Assembly (NCBI GenBank): GCA_902564695.1
Contig: CACFCB010000001.1
Span: 1-64,000, forward strand
Source: an uncultured Prochlorococcus sp.
Lineage (GTDB): Bacteria; Cyanobacteriota; Cyanobacteriia; PCC-6307; Cyanobiaceae
DNA: 64,000 nucleotides
Direction: 5' to 3'
Below the pieces are notes generated by a model. That model was not told the origin of the DNA. It did not search any database and saw only the letters and a list, made by a program, of their open reading frames with translations. The position numbers were made by a program, and so were the translations under genes. Below are positions 17,086 to 29,804 of the stretch, one piece after another; positions within the stretch are counted from its first letter, which is position 1, and each line of letters begins with the position of its first letter.

Positions 17086-17567
17086 ATGACTAGGCTTATA
17101 AATTCCTAATCATCATAGCTTTTAGTTTTCTTATTCAAGTTTTTCCTCAACAAGTATATGGTTGTGTTGAAGGCTTGCAGTGGGGAATGGATCTTAAAAA
17201 TGTAGAAAGTCATCTTGGTGTATCTTTAATTCCTATTAAAGAGAAAACAAATCAGAATCTTTTTCAAGTAAAAGATATCCAAATAAGTGGTTTACCTGTA
17301 GAAGTGCTTAGAGTTCGAATTGAAAATAAAGATGGATTAAGGAAACTGGCCTATGAAATCGACAATGAAAACATGACAGAAGTCTTAGCAGGATTAAGGT
17401 ATAGATTTGGTTCTACAGTTGGAACAAGCGTTGATGTTGAAGGTAGTTCTCCTCAACAACAATGGATATGGCACACTGGTGAAGATGTAATTGTTGCAGT
17501 CAAGAGTGAGAAAAGACCATTTTTACTTTCTTATCGACCATCACTTCTAGATCCATCTTTTCTCTAA
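17086..17567 (+). pseudogene. Small secreted protein with apparent frameshift after signal-peptide start
   Basis: ATG ACT AGG CTT ATA (17086-17100) is followed, one base out of frame, by KFLIIIAFSFLIQVFPQQVYGCVEGLQWGMDLKNVESHLG.... One added A restores a complete signal peptide. Confidence 0.6.
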
Positions 17568-17616
17568 AAGATATTCTTTTAAATTTTGGAGTTAATCAAA
17601 CCTACTTTCATTTGAT

Positions 17617-18363
17617 TTAGTAATTTTTACCGAAATTTGATTGTTGTTTAACAAGTTCGAAGAACTCTTGCTTCAAGCTTGAATCATGTCGAAAATCACC
17701 CCTCACAATTGAATTGATCATGCTGGTTTCTGGTTCTTTTACTCCTCTCCATTTCATACAATAATGTTGAGCTTTTACAAGGATTGCTAGGCCTTTGGGT
17801 TCGCACAAACGTTCTATTTCATCAGCAAGAATCATTACAGCTTCTTCCTGAATATGTGGCCTAGAGAAAACCCAATCAGCTACGCGAGCAAACTTTGAAA
17901 TTCCAATAACTTTTTCTCCTGGTTTGATCCCTATCCAGCAATCACCAAGAATTGGAACCAAGTGGTGAGAGCATGCAGATCTAACAGTTATTGGGCCAAG
18001 TGTATAGATCTCATCTAAATTCCTGTCGTTAGGGAAATTAGTAACTTTTGGTTGAGGGTGATATCTGCCTTTGAAAACTTCATTCAGGTACATTCTTGAA
18101 ACTCTTTCTGCAGTTTCTTGAGTGTTGTGGTCATTATCAACATCAATCAAGAGAGTTTTGAGCAAGTCCCTTACTCTTGTAGCTACTTCTCTCTCAAGAG
18201 TTTCAAGTTCTCCTGGCTTAATAAAATCAGAAATATTATCGTTTGCATGAAATCTGGCACCATTTTCTTTAATACGTTCACGAATTATTTCTGAGACTAA
18301 TTTGCAAGAAATTTGTTCTTTTAAATTATCTTTAATATTCTCATTTGAAGCAGTAGAAGTCAT
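17617..18363 (-). CDS. folE: GTP cyclohydrolase I
   Basis: RSACSHHLVPILGDCWIGIKPGEKVIGISKFAR, AQHYCMKWRGVKE: canonical zinc-dependent FolE. Confidence 0.9.
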   Translation of the reverse strand: MTSTASNENIKDNLKEQISCKLVSEIIRERIKENGARFHANDNISDFIKPGELETLEREVATRVRDLLKTLLIDVDNDHNTQETAERVSRMYLNEVFKGRYHPQPKVTNFPNDRNLDEIYTLGPITVRSACSHHLVPILGDCWIGIKPGEKVIGISKFARVADWVFSRPHIQEEAVMILADEIERLCEPKGLAILVKAQHYCMKWRGVKEPETSMINSIVRGDFRHDSSLKQEFFELVKQQSNFGKNY

Positions 18364-18621
18364 AACCTTTATTTGTTAGGGAAAAACTGATGACATACAT
18401 TTAAAGCGCTAAGACCCTAACATATCGAGATCACTTTCGTTATGAAGAGAATACCTAAGAGCTTTTCTTCGAATCATAAGTCACAGTTATTTTCTAAGAG
18501 AAAGTTCTTGGCTATTTCAGCAGTTTTCTAAGTTTTCATAAGACAGAAAATATATGATTAGGTTGTTCATTTTTAGGTTTTTTCTTAAGAAAGCTCTTTC
18601 TAAACCCTTGCGTGAAATTTA

Positions 18622-18693
18622 TGCCGATGAGTGGAATTGAACCACCGACCTACTGGTTACGAATCAGTTGCTCTACCCCTGAGCTACACCGGC
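18622..18693 (-). tRNA. tRNA-Thr(CGU)
   Basis: GCCGGTGTAGCTCAGGGGTAGAGCAACTGATTCGTAACCAGTAGGTCGGTGGTTCAATTCCACTCATCGGCA; cloverleaf with anticodon CGT. Confidence 0.92.
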
Positions 18694-18726
18694 ACTAGAA
18701 TAAAGTTATCATCTTTGAATTTATTT

Positions 18727-18993
18727 TTGAGCAATTCTAATAAGCCTGAATCCAATTTGGATCCTAATTTAAGAGCTCGACTGTTGAAGGAGACTAAAAA
18801 TCCTTATCGGGGCTTGAGAAGAGCTGTTTGGATAGCCCTCTTTGGATCAGCAGCACTAGGCTTTTTTATCATGGTTACCAATATTATTGCTGGAGATGCT
18901 GTATCTATTAATGATCTTGCAATTCAAACCTCTGCGTTAGTAATTCTTGGTTTTTTGCTGTTTAAAGATAGGAGTAAAGATGAAGTAAATTAG
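18727..18993 (+). CDS. DUF3493 (LPA1-like) membrane protein
   Basis: NPYRGLRRAVWIALFGSAALGFFIMV...; the true start is probably a TTG downstream of the tRNA. The listed ORF reads through the tRNA antisense. Confidence 0.65.
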   Translation: MSNSNKPESNLDPNLRARLLKETKNPYRGLRRAVWIALFGSAALGFFIMVTNIIAGDAVSINDLAIQTSALVILGFLLFKDRSKDEVN

Positions 18994-19059
18994 TTCTCTA
19001 CTTTTATTAATTATATTTATAATATTTATGCAGATTTAGATTCTAACTAATAGGCAAAG

Positions 19060-22000
19060 TTAATTAGTCAATTTTCTTCTTTGAGTAACAAGCTTAAAGG
19101 CTTCAATTTGATCACCTTCCTCCCAGTTCGCAAAGCGATCACAGCCTATTCCGCATTCGAACCCTGTTGAAACATCTTTAACGTCATCTTTATTTCTTTT
19201 CAGTGAATCTAAATCGCCTTCAAAAACGATTTGTTTCCCTCGTTTGACTCTGGCACGGCAATTCCGTTGTATTTTTCCAGTTGTTACATAGCAACCTGCA
19301 ACGGCACTTTTCCCAATGGAGAATATTGCTCTAACCTCAGCAATACCTAGGGCTTCTTCTATCATTTCTGGTTCTAGAAGACCCTCCATAGCTAATTGGA
19401 TATCTTCTAATAGTTTATAAATAACCTCGTAATCTCTTACGTCAACACCATTCGCGTCAGCTGCGCGTTTAGCACCCGATGCCATAGAAGTATTGAATCC
19501 AACTATGACTGCACCTGAGGCAGCTGCTAAGTCAACATCAGTCTCAGTGATTTCACCTGGGGCAGATAACAATACTCTCACTTGGACTTCGTCTTTAGGA
19601 AGCTGTTCTAGAGAACCAAGTATTGCTTCTAAGCTTCCTTGTACATCAGCTTTAAGGATGATATTTAATTCTTTGAGTTCACCTTCACTTGCTTGGCCAG
19701 ACATTGAAGAAAGGGATACTCGTCTTGAAGCCATTTGCTGAGCAAGTCGTGTTGCACGAGCATCTGTGGCACGTTCTCCAACCACTGCTCTTGCGGTCTT
19801 TTCATCTGGATAAACCTCGAACTCATCACCAGCTGTAGGTACCTCGCTAAATCCAAGAGCTTCAACTGGAAATGACGGACCTGCTTTTTTAATCCTGGAT
19901 CCATTTTCATCTACCATTGCCCTTACTTTGCCAAGGACTGGACCAGCCGCTACGACATCTCCTGACTTAAGGGTACCGTTTTGAACTAGTAATGTTGCAA
20001 CAGGCCCTTTGGCTTTATCTAAGTGGGCTTCTATGACGGTACCTTTTGCCAATCTATCTGGATTTGCTTGTAAATCCTCTACTTCAGTTACGAGTAAGAC
20101 CATTTCTAAAAGTTTATCTATGTTTTCACCCTTGATGGCACTTACGGGAACCATTACTACATCTCCACCCCACTCTTCTGATAATAAATCCTGCTCTGAT
20201 AATTCTTGTTTTACGCGGTCGGGAGAAGATCCTTCTTTATCAATTTTATTTATTGCCACAACAATAGGAACTTTTGCTGCTCTTGCATGGCTAATGGCTT
20301 CAAGGGTTTGAGGCCTAACGCCGTCATCTGCAGCTACCACCAAAATCGCAACATCTGTAACCTTGGTGCCTCTCGCTCTCATAGCGGTGAAGGCTTCATG
20401 TCCAGGAGTGTCAAGAAAAGTTAGTTTTTTTGTTGATCCATCATGTTCAGTCTCAATTTGATAAGCACCTATGTGTTGCGTTATACCTCCAGCTTCTCCT
20501 GCAGCAACCCTTGCTTTTCTAATAGCGTCTAGTAAAGATGTCTTCCCATGATCTACATGCCCCATCACGGTAACGACTGGTGGCCTTCTTATTAGGTGTT
20601 TTAAATCTCCCTCCTCAATCATTTCAGCTGTCTTTTTCGCAGCCTCTTCAACATCATCTTGAAGAACAGGTACTCCGAATTCATCAGCAACTGTTTCGAT
20701 TGTCGCTAGATCTAGTGATTGCGTGACAGTAGCGGTTATGCCTTTAAAAAATAGAGATTTTATGATTTCAGAGCTTTCAACACTCAACATGTCAGCAAGT
20801 TCTTGAACTGTGAGATTGTCTTCAGGTACAACAATCATTTCAGGCCTTACGAGCTTTGCTTCTCTGGCTGCCCTCAATTCCATTGCACGCCTTCGTTGCC
20901 TTTGACGTGTGGTTTCTTTCTTACGTTTTTTAAGAGCAGTTAAAGGTTTTCCATTGTTTCTCTTGCCAGATTTTGGCTTCGAAGGTCTAGCTAAACTTGC
21001 TGAAAGAACAACTGCTTGTTTTTCCCCTGCAAATCCGCTTGTTTCAGCAGTTAGAGCATCATCATTTTCTCCAATGATATGAACTTTTTGACGCTGTTTT
21101 TGTGGTGATTTATTTCTTAAAGCATCAAGTTTCGCACTGTCATCCCAGTCAGGCCTTGACCTTCTTGGAGCTGTAGTTCCACCTGGCCTATGCGCTGGTC
21201 TTTTGGGAGCCGCAGGAGTGGGCCTATTTAGTGGTGGTCTCGCTCCGGTTGAGTTGTCACGTTTTGGCTTAGGACTGGTTGCAGTCTCTGATTTCCTTTG
21301 AGGAGAACTTGGTCTGGCTTGTGGTTTTTGCAGTTGCATTAATTCACTTGGTGCAACTGGTTTTCTCATGCCAGGTGGAACTCCGGGTCGATTATTAGAA
21401 CGGTTTGGACCACCACCTTTGGTAGGCATTCCAGGTCTGTTTTGCCCACCTACTCGATTTGTACCCCCAGTTCGGACTGGTCCACCAGGTCGATTATTAC
21501 CTGATCGATTTTGACCTTGATTAGGGCGGTTTGCGACTCCGCCTCGGTTAGCACCTTGCCGGTTTTGTGAACTAGGACGACTTGGCCCTGCGCCACCTCG
21601 ATTATTAGACCCCGGTCTATTTGACAGCCCTTGACGAGTTGAGGCAACCGGAGGTTTAGGAGCCCCAGGCCTTGATGGCATGGATGGTTTATTTGTTATG
21701 CCATTACCCTGTGGTTTATTAAGAGGTTTTTCTCTTCGAATTGGTGCTCCTACAAGCTCAAGGGTATTGCCTTTATTTGGAGGTTGTGGTCCTTTTGAAG
21801 GTGAACTCTGTTTTGTTTGATTTTTAATTTTTTGGAGGTTTCCTGGTCCAACTTTTTGATATGGAATGTTGCTTTGATTGATTCTTGGTCTTTGATTATT
21901 AGTTTGTAGTGGTTTCTTGCTTTGAATATTTAATTGAGGTCTACTCGGTGGGGCTAATGGCCTCTTGGGTTCAGGTCTATTATTAAGTTGTGGTTGATTT

Positions 22001-22593
22001 ATAGGATTTCTAATTAATTCTGTACTTGTCGGTTGATTTTTTAATTGAATATTTTTTGTTTGATCGAGAACTAGTTCTTTGCTCTCCGTTTTATCAGCAG
22101 GTTTACTAACACTTGGCTTTATTTCTTTTCTTGGTTTAGGAGGTAATGGTTTGTTTGGTTTAGATGGCGTAGTGATTTGTTGATGAGTAAATTTATTTTT
22201 TGAGAGTTTTGTGATTTCAGGAGAATGTGATTCTTCTGATTTAACTAGGGTTTGGTTTGGTTTTAAAGGTATATTTAAATTTGGTTTTTGTTGATTTGAA
22301 GGTGAAGCTGGATTTTGCTTGGCTTCAGGTTTTTGATTTTTTTGGGTTTTTGTTGGACTTTTTGTAACAGAGAGAATTTCTTTCTCTAATTTTTTACTTG
22401 GTTTATTTGTAGTTTTTGCTTTAGATCCTTTTTTTAAAAAATCTTTAATTTGATTCGCTTCAAGATTGCTAATTGAACTGCTATGGCTCTTTGCTGCAAT
22501 AGCAAGCTTTCGCGCTGCATCTAGCACATCTTTATTGTCAAGGCCTAAGTCCTTGGACAACTCATAAATCCTGATTTTTCCGCTGCTGGTCAT
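19060..22593 (-). CDS. infB: Translation initiation factor IF-2
   Basis: [19 protein letters not shown]; 1177 aa with a long disordered N-terminus. Confidence 0.97.
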   Translation of the reverse strand: MTSSGKIRIYELSKDLGLDNKDVLDAARKLAIAAKSHSSSISNLEANQIKDFLKKGSKAKTTNKPSKKLEKEILSVTKSPTKTQKNQKPEAKQNPASPSNQQKPNLNIPLKPNQTLVKSEESHSPEITKLSKNKFTHQQITTPSKPNKPLPPKPRKEIKPSVSKPADKTESKELVLDQTKNIQLKNQPTSTELIRNPINQPQLNNRPEPKRPLAPPSRPQLNIQSKKPLQTNNQRPRINQSNIPYQKVGPGNLQKIKNQTKQSSPSKGPQPPNKGNTLELVGAPIRREKPLNKPQGNGITNKPSMPSRPGAPKPPVASTRQGLSNRPGSNNRGGAGPSRPSSQNRQGANRGGVANRPNQGQNRSGNNRPGGPVRTGGTNRVGGQNRPGMPTKGGGPNRSNNRPGVPPGMRKPVAPSELMQLQKPQARPSSPQRKSETATSPKPKRDNSTGARPPLNRPTPAAPKRPAHRPGGTTAPRRSRPDWDDSAKLDALRNKSPQKQRQKVHIIGENDDALTAETSGFAGEKQAVVLSASLARPSKPKSGKRNNGKPLTALKKRKKETTRQRQRRRAMELRAAREAKLVRPEMIVVPEDNLTVQELADMLSVESSEIIKSLFFKGITATVTQSLDLATIETVADEFGVPVLQDDVEEAAKKTAEMIEEGDLKHLIRRPPVVTVMGHVDHGKTSLLDAIRKARVAAGEAGGITQHIGAYQIETEHDGSTKKLTFLDTPGHEAFTAMRARGTKVTDVAILVVAADDGVRPQTLEAISHARAAKVPIVVAINKIDKEGSSPDRVKQELSEQDLLSEEWGGDVVMVPVSAIKGENIDKLLEMVLLVTEVEDLQANPDRLAKGTVIEAHLDKAKGPVATLLVQNGTLKSGDVVAAGPVLGKVRAMVDENGSRIKKAGPSFPVEALGFSEVPTAGDEFEVYPDEKTARAVVGERATDARATRLAQQMASRRVSLSSMSGQASEGELKELNIILKADVQGSLEAILGSLEQLPKDEVQVRVLLSAPGEITETDVDLAAASGAVIVGFNTSMASGAKRAADANGVDVRDYEVIYKLLEDIQLAMEGLLEPEMIEEALGIAEVRAIFSIGKSAVAGCYVTTGKIQRNCRARVKRGKQIVFEGDLDSLKRNKDDVKDVSTGFECGIGCDRFANWEEGDQIEAFKLVTQRRKLTN

Positions 22594-22653
22594 TAATGTT
22601 GTGCTTGAACTAGGGATTTGGTTTTTGAGTTGAGTTGATTCTCTTCATTATCA

Positions 22654-22929
22654 TCATGCCTCAGTATCTGCATCAATGCAGGTATTAAGTTGTTTTTGGA
22701 GCATATTGAAAACGCTTAAGTGAACCGCACATCTTAAGGCTTTTTGTAATCGTTTGCGCTTCCAAGCTTCTTCAAGACATGATTCATTGGGGCAAAGATA
22801 AGCTGATCTGCCCATTCCTCCTGAGAGAACTACTCCATTCTGAAAATCTCTAGTAACTCTTAAAAGAGTCTTGCGATCAAGAACTTTTTTGCAAGCTACA
22901 CATCGACGCAGAATGGGATTTTGACTCAC
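22654..22929 (-). CDS. YlxR family protein
   Basis: RRCVACKKVLDRKTLLRV; between nusA and infB. Confidence 0.85.
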   Translation of the reverse strand: MSQNPILRRCVACKKVLDRKTLLRVTRDFQNGVVLSGGMGRSAYLCPNESCLEEAWKRKRLQKALRCAVHLSVFNMLQKQLNTCIDADTEA

Positions 22930-24365
22930 CGGGTTCCTTCCTCTTTTGTAATTATTTCATCTTGGCTAGTCGTAGCCGGATTGCCTGTTTCTTCAATGTC
23001 ACTCTCGGCAGATTCAATTTCAGTTTCATCTGAATTAAGATCTGTTGCTTTTTCGTTTGGAAAGTCTTCTTCGTCCTCTGGTAAAGGATAAAGCTCTCTT
23101 AATCGTGCATCTTCTTCTGCTCTTGCTGCTTGTTCTGCCTCCAACCTTTGTTCAGCTTCCCTTTGTAAAGACTCTTCTTCTTCTCTTTGTGAAATTAACT
23201 CTGCAACTTCGGCATCTTCTGCTGCTTGATCATATTCCTGAGAGTTTTTAATATCTATTTTCCACCCTGTAAGCCTTGCGGCTAGCCTTACATTTTGTCC
23301 TTCTCTGCCAATAGCGAGACTCAGTTGATCTGGGGGAACCAATACATGTGCATGTTGGCCTTCAGGATCTACAAGTCTTACTACTTCAACTCTTGCAGGA
23401 CTCAATGAATTGCATATGTATTGAATAGGGTCAGACGACCATCGAATAACATCTATTTTCTCTCCACGAAGTTCATTTACTACCTGTTGGATTCGGGCCC
23501 CTCTTGCACCTATACACGCTCCAACTGGATCAACTTCTCTCTCGATGCTATCAACAGCTACTTTTGTTCTGGGACCTACAGCTCTTGAGGGTGGGTTTGC
23601 TTCACGAGCAACAGCAACAATACGTACTGATCCCTCTTGAATTTCAGGGACTTCATTTTCAAATAAATAAACAACTAGTCCTGCATTTGATCTGCTTACA
23701 AACAGTTGAGGCCCTCTTCTGGGGATTTCACTAACTTCTTTAAGAAAAACTTTAAATGTTGCATTTGCTCGATAGTTATCATTTGGCAATTGATCTCTTC
23801 TTGGAAGCTCTGCTTCTACTTCTGGCCTCCCTAAACCTGAACTTACTGCCATTATCACTGATTGCCTTTCAAATCTGATAACTCTGGCAGTTAAAACTGG
23901 ATCTTCTAAATCAGCAAATTCTTCTTGAATCATTCTTCTTTGCTGATCGCGCAATTTTTGAGCTAAAACTTGTTTGGTTGTAGACGCAGCCATTCTTCCA
24001 AAATCTTCTTTTTCTGGAGTCACATCCAATACAACCGTATCTCCAACTTGAGCGTCATCAGCAACCTGCATAACCTCAGCAATGGCTATTTGATGATCAT
24101 CGCTTTCAACTTCTTCAACGATTATTTTGCTTGCCAAAACTCTATAACCTTCTTCTTCTAAATCCAAACCAACATCGAAATTACTAAAATAATCATCTTC
24201 AAAGGGATCTTCACTTATACCTAGGTAAAGAGTTCTTCGATATCTTTCATAACCTTTTAATAGCGCTTCTCTCAAAGCTGCTTCGACAACTTGTGATGGA
24301 AGTTTTTTTTCCTCACTGATGTCTTCAATTAAGTTATTTAAGCCAGGGAGTAGAACAAGAGCCAT
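22926..24365 (-). CDS. nusA: Transcription termination/antitermination protein NusA
   Basis: S1/KH motifs (CIGARGARIQQVVNELRGEKIDVIRW). Confidence 0.95.
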   Translation of the reverse strand: MALVLLPGLNNLIEDISEEKKLPSQVVEAALREALLKGYERYRRTLYLGISEDPFEDDYFSNFDVGLDLEEEGYRVLASKIIVEEVESDDHQIAIAEVMQVADDAQVGDTVVLDVTPEKEDFGRMAASTTKQVLAQKLRDQQRRMIQEEFADLEDPVLTARVIRFERQSVIMAVSSGLGRPEVEAELPRRDQLPNDNYRANATFKVFLKEVSEIPRRGPQLFVSRSNAGLVVYLFENEVPEIQEGSVRIVAVAREANPPSRAVGPRTKVAVDSIEREVDPVGACIGARGARIQQVVNELRGEKIDVIRWSSDPIQYICNSLSPARVEVVRLVDPEGQHAHVLVPPDQLSLAIGREGQNVRLAARLTGWKIDIKNSQEYDQAAEDAEVAELISQREEEESLQREAEQRLEAEQAARAEEDARLRELYPLPEDEEDFPNEKATDLNSDETEIESAESDIEETGNPATTSQDEIITKEEGTR

Positions 24366-24420
24366 CGAGGATGGGATATTAGGATGAGATTGATTGGTTT
24401 AGATAGTTAATATCTAAGTT

Positions 24421-24891
24421 TTAACCAGAAGGTGTTGTAAGTCGGACTTGAATAACGTCCTCTATTGGAATTCGTTTGATTTTCCCTTTTTGATTTATTT
24501 GAAGATCACTATCTGACCTTTTTAGAAGCAAACCATTTGTTTGTTGTTCAATTTTTCTTAAACCCTGATAAGTAACTTCAATTGGGAACCCTTTGAAAAT
24601 TTGAAAATCTTTGTCTTCGATTAAGAATTCTCCTACCCCTTCGCTACTTATCTCTAAGGTAAAAGGCTGATCTATAACAGATGAATTTTTAATAGCTTCG
24701 TCAATATATTCAGTAAGAATTGAGCAGTCATCAATTGTGACTTTCTTCTGAGGATTTTTGTGACGGATATTAACTTGAATTGATAGGGGATTTAAATGAG
24801 TGAACATATTAAAATCTGTTACCTCAAAGCCATTATTAATTGCTGACTTTGATGTAAGGTCTCTCAATTCTGTAACAGTTTGATTAGACAA
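24421..24891 (-). CDS. rimP: Ribosome maturation factor RimP
   Basis: 156 aa upstream of nusA; YTLEISSEGVGEFL-type motif. Confidence 0.85.
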   Translation of the reverse strand: MSNQTVTELRDLTSKSAINNGFEVTDFNMFTHLNPLSIQVNIRHKNPQKKVTIDDCSILTEYIDEAIKNSSVIDQPFTLEISSEGVGEFLIEDKDFQIFKGFPIEVTYQGLRKIEQQTNGLLLKRSDSDLQINQKGKIKRIPIEDVIQVRLTTPSG

Positions 24892-25031
24892 AAGGCAGTG
24901 TCGGAGTCGGGCTAGTCACCCGAGCGGTTTGTGTTTTGACCAGCCTATGTGAAAGGAGGTACCGTCAGGTTATTAAATCTTACTAGATAAAGGTTTCGGT
25001 AACCTCTAAAATCAATTTCTTCTTATTTTAG

Positions 25032-26216
<1,185 letters not shown>

Positions 26217-26252
26217 AAATCTTGCTACTTTTTATTAAAGACTCTACGAAAA

Positions 26253-26963
26253 ATGGATCTCCAAACTCAGATGAAACAAGCGGTAGCGAAAGCAGCTGTT
26301 GACCAAATTAAAAACGGAATGATATTGGGTCTTGGCTCAGGATCAACCGCAGCTTTAATGATTGAGGCTCTTGCTCTGAAAATAAAATCAGGAGAAATAA
26401 AAGATGTCGTTGGAGTAACTACATCTTTTCAGGGTGAAGTTCTTGCAACTGAATTAGGAATACCACTAAAGTCTCTCACGGCAGTTTCACAGATTGACTT
26501 GGCAATAGATGGCGCAGATGAAGTTGATCCTAGTTTTCAATTGATTAAGGGTGGAGGAGCCTGCCATGTACAGGAAAAACTCGTTGCGGCTTTGGCCAAA
26601 AAATTTATCGTAGTAGTTGATTCTTCAAAAATTGTTGAAAAACTGAACCTTGATTTCAAATTACCAGTTGAGGTTTTGCCATCTGCTTGGAAACAAGTAA
26701 AAAAAACGTTAGAAGAATTAGGAGGAAAAGGTGATCTAAGAATGGCACAAAAAAAGGCTGGACCAGTAGTTACTGATCAAGGAAACTTGATAATAGATTT
26801 AACTTTTAATAACGGTATCGATCATCCCGATTTATTAGAAAGTCAGATTAACAATATACCTGGTGTTCTTGAAAATGGACTTTTCATAAATCTGGCCGAC
26901 GAAGTATTAGTTGGCACGGTTGAAAATGAAGTTGTCGGTGTTAAATCTCTCAATAGGTTTTAG
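26253..26963 (+). CDS. rpiA: Ribose-5-phosphate isomerase A
   Basis: [34 protein letters not shown]. Confidence 0.95.
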   Translation: MDLQTQMKQAVAKAAVDQIKNGMILGLGSGSTAALMIEALALKIKSGEIKDVVGVTTSFQGEVLATELGIPLKSLTAVSQIDLAIDGADEVDPSFQLIKGGGACHVQEKLVAALAKKFIVVVDSSKIVEKLNLDFKLPVEVLPSAWKQVKKTLEELGGKGDLRMAQKKAGPVVTDQGNLIIDLTFNNGIDHPDLLESQINNIPGVLENGLFINLADEVLVGTVENEVVGVKSLNRF

Positions 26964-28299
26964 AATCTCTAATTCGTATAGATTCTGCATGGCTATGCAA
27001 ACCTTCGCTTTTTGCTAGTTCAATAACAGCATTTTTTGTTTCATCGAAAGCTTCTTTGGAAAAATTGATAAGTGAAGTGTTTTTCATAAAAGTTTCTACT
27101 CCAAGGGCCCCAGCAAATCTGGCAGTACCTGAAGTTGGAAGAGTGTGATTAGGACCTCCAAGATAATCTCCAATTGCTTCTGGGCTCCATGAGCCCAGAA
27201 AGATTGCTCCTGCATTTTTAATGCTTTCTGATAATTGTTTTGGGTTTTCTACAAGCAACTCAAGATGCTCCGGAGCAAAAGAATCACTTAGTTCTACACA
27301 GTTTTCTAAATTATCGCAAATAACTATTAAACCCCACTCCATTATTGATTTTTTGCATATTTCAAATCTTGGATGATTTATTAATTGATATTCAATTTCT
27401 TCAGGTAATCTGTCTGCTAATTTTTTATCAGTGGTTATTAAGATTGCTGATGCAAGAGGATCATGCTCGGATTGGGCTAACATATCCGATGCAACTTGTT
27501 TTACATTTGCTGATTGATCGGCGATTATTAAAACTTCGCTTGGACCAGCTAAAGAATCAATACCTACTTTTCCATAAACATTTTTTTTTGCCAAAGTTAC
27601 ATATATATTTCCGGGTCCAGTGATTACGTCAACTTTTGGAATTGCTTTGGTCCCATTCGCAAGTGCTCCAATAGCCTGTGCACCGCCAATACGAAAAACT
27701 TTGTTGATACCTGTAATGTGTGCTGCAGCTAAAACAGTTTGATTTATTTCTCCACGAGAGTTCGCAGGAGAAACCATTATGGTTTGCTTCACTCCTGCAA
27801 CATATGCAGGGATAGCATTCATAAGGACAGTGCTTGGATAAGCAGCTCTTCCACCAGGGACGTATATTCCTGCTTTTTCTACAGGAGTCCATCTTCTTCC
27901 TAACGATTCTCCATGTTCACCATTAAAAGAAATGTCTTTTGGAACTTGAAGGCTATGAAAATTTTCAATTCGTTCTTTTGCTAATAAAAGTGATTCTTGC
28001 AAAGCTTTTGGAGTTTCTTCCCAAGCGTTCAAAATTGATTGGGATGAAACTTGTAAAGGGTCTGCTATAAATCCATCAAACTTAGAAGTATATTCTTTGA
28101 GTGCTTCATCACCTTTATCCCTTACGTTTTTAAGAATATCTTTAACTACCTTTATAGCCTGTTCCTGAACCGCTCCAGATGTTCTTTCAGTAATTCTTTT
28201 TAGCTCAGATTTAGCCTGATCAATATTGGAAACTCTTTTGATAAAAAATTGATTTGAAGAGGATTTGTGGACCTCATCTTTGTTGATTATTTGGGTCAT
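26950..28299 (-). CDS. hisD: Histidinol dehydrogenase
   Basis: [42 protein letters not shown]. Confidence 0.95.
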   Translation of the reverse strand: MTQIINKDEVHKSSSNQFFIKRVSNIDQAKSELKRITERTSGAVQEQAIKVVKDILKNVRDKGDEALKEYTSKFDGFIADPLQVSSQSILNAWEETPKALQESLLLAKERIENFHSLQVPKDISFNGEHGESLGRRWTPVEKAGIYVPGGRAAYPSTVLMNAIPAYVAGVKQTIMVSPANSRGEINQTVLAAAHITGINKVFRIGGAQAIGALANGTKAIPKVDVITGPGNIYVTLAKKNVYGKVGIDSLAGPSEVLIIADQSANVKQVASDMLAQSEHDPLASAILITTDKKLADRLPEEIEYQLINHPRFEICKKSIMEWGLIVICDNLENCVELSDSFAPEHLELLVENPKQLSESIKNAGAIFLGSWSPEAIGDYLGGPNHTLPTSGTARFAGALGVETFMKNTSLINFSKEAFDETKNAVIELAKSEGLHSHAESIRIRDSKTY

Positions 28300-28410
28300 G
28301 AACTTTTTGCTAAAGGTTCAATTTGATTATCTTATGCTTTAATTTTGAATTCTGTAGATCTTCTTCATGGTCTTGAGGTAGTGTGGATTAACATAAGACT
28401 AAAACACTGA

Positions 28411-28704
<294 letters not shown>

Positions 28705-28763
28705 GTTGTTTGATCAATAATTAATCTAGAATTAAATACTTAAAGATTAATTACTACTTTGTT

Positions 28764-29555
28764 TTGAGCGAACACAAAAATTCAATTATTGATAGCCATT
28801 GTCATATTGTTTTCTCTAACTTTGATGAAGATAGAGAGAAAGTTGCACAAAGATGGCGTGCTGAAGGTGTCAAAGCTTTATTACATGCTTGTGTTGAACC
28901 ATCTGAAATTCCAGCTATTAAATTAATGGCTGATCAATTTGAAGAAATGCGATATTCAGTTGGAGTTCATCCATTGGATTTTCATAATTGGCAATCAGAT
29001 ACCATTAAGATTTTAAGAAATGCAGCAATTGATGATAAGAGAGTTGTCGCAATTGGCGAGTTAGGCCTAGATCTTTTTAAAGCAAAAAATTTGGACGAGC
29101 AGTTGTTGATTCTGATTCCGCAATTGAATCTTGCCTGTGAATTAAATTTACCTGTAATTGTTCATTGTAGGGATGCAGCAAAAGAGATGCAAGCAGTATT
29201 ATCAAGGCTTTTTGCTGATGGATGCTGCCCGAGAGGTGTAATGCATTGCTGGAGTGGTAATGTGAAAGAGATGAAAGAGTTCCTTGCTTTAGATTTCTAT
29301 ATAAGCTTTAGCGGAAATGTCACTTTTAAAAATGCTTTAGATATTCATGAATGCGCGAGGGAAGTCCCCCTTGATAGGTTTTTAGTTGAAACAGATAGTC
29401 CATTTTTATCGCCCGTTCCATATCGAGGTAAAAGAAATGAACCATCATATGTAAAACATGTAGTAGAAAAAATTGCGGACCTTAGAGGGGAAAGTTTTTC
29501 TAAAATTGCTTTGGAAAGTACACAAAACGCGAGAAGATTGTTTGGGTTGCCTTAA
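28764..29555 (+). CDS. tatD: TatD family DNase
   Basis: IDSHCHI, GELGLDL, VHCRDA, FLVETDSPFLSP. Confidence 0.93.
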   Translation: MSEHKNSIIDSHCHIVFSNFDEDREKVAQRWRAEGVKALLHACVEPSEIPAIKLMADQFEEMRYSVGVHPLDFHNWQSDTIKILRNAAIDDKRVVAIGELGLDLFKAKNLDEQLLILIPQLNLACELNLPVIVHCRDAAKEMQAVLSRLFADGCCPRGVMHCWSGNVKEMKEFLALDFYISFSGNVTFKNALDIHECAREVPLDRFLVETDSPFLSPVPYRGKRNEPSYVKHVVEKIADLRGESFSKIALESTQNARRLFGLP

Positions 29556-29633
29556 ATATTGACAATTACCCTAGTTAATTATCTAATTTGAGTGTAGAGT
29601 AATTCATTGTCTTGTATAGCGTGGTATCTGCGC

Positions 29634-29780
29634 TTAGCTTTTTCGGCTAAACCCTTTTTGTCAGTTTGTTCGTCTATTAAGCAAATTCATTTAAGAAATC
29701 AGTCTTTTTGGAGACTATTTTTGTGTCTTTTCTTAAAGAAAGATCATTTTGACCTCTAGGACAAGACACCCCCCCGTCCT
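29634..29780 (+). promoter_or_regulatory. Hairpin-rich rpoB leader
   Basis: TTAGC/GCTAA (29634-29650) then CTTTTTG; AGTCT/AGACT (29701-29716) then ATTTTT; AGGAC/GTCCT (29758-29780) with a C7 run in the loop. Confidence 0.35.
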
Positions 29781-29804
29781 CTAAATATAAACGCAGGTTC
29801 TCGA

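Noticed and set aside
17617-18363. folE as a zinc-independent, Zur-regulated FolE2 paralog
   Set aside because: The sequence has the canonical zinc-dependent FolE Cys/His motifs (ACSHH, HYCM), so adjacency to the zinc island may be coincidental.
18631-18726. N-terminal extension MELNHRPTGYESVALPLSYTGT of the 120-aa ORF
   Set aside because: It is the antisense translation of the tRNA-Thr gene, a known annotation artifact. The real protein starts downstream.
21240-22593. Low-complexity Pro/Asn/Gly-rich half of IF-2
   Set aside because: Long disordered N-termini are common in cyanobacterial IF-2. Overlapping opposite-frame ORFs are compositional shadows.
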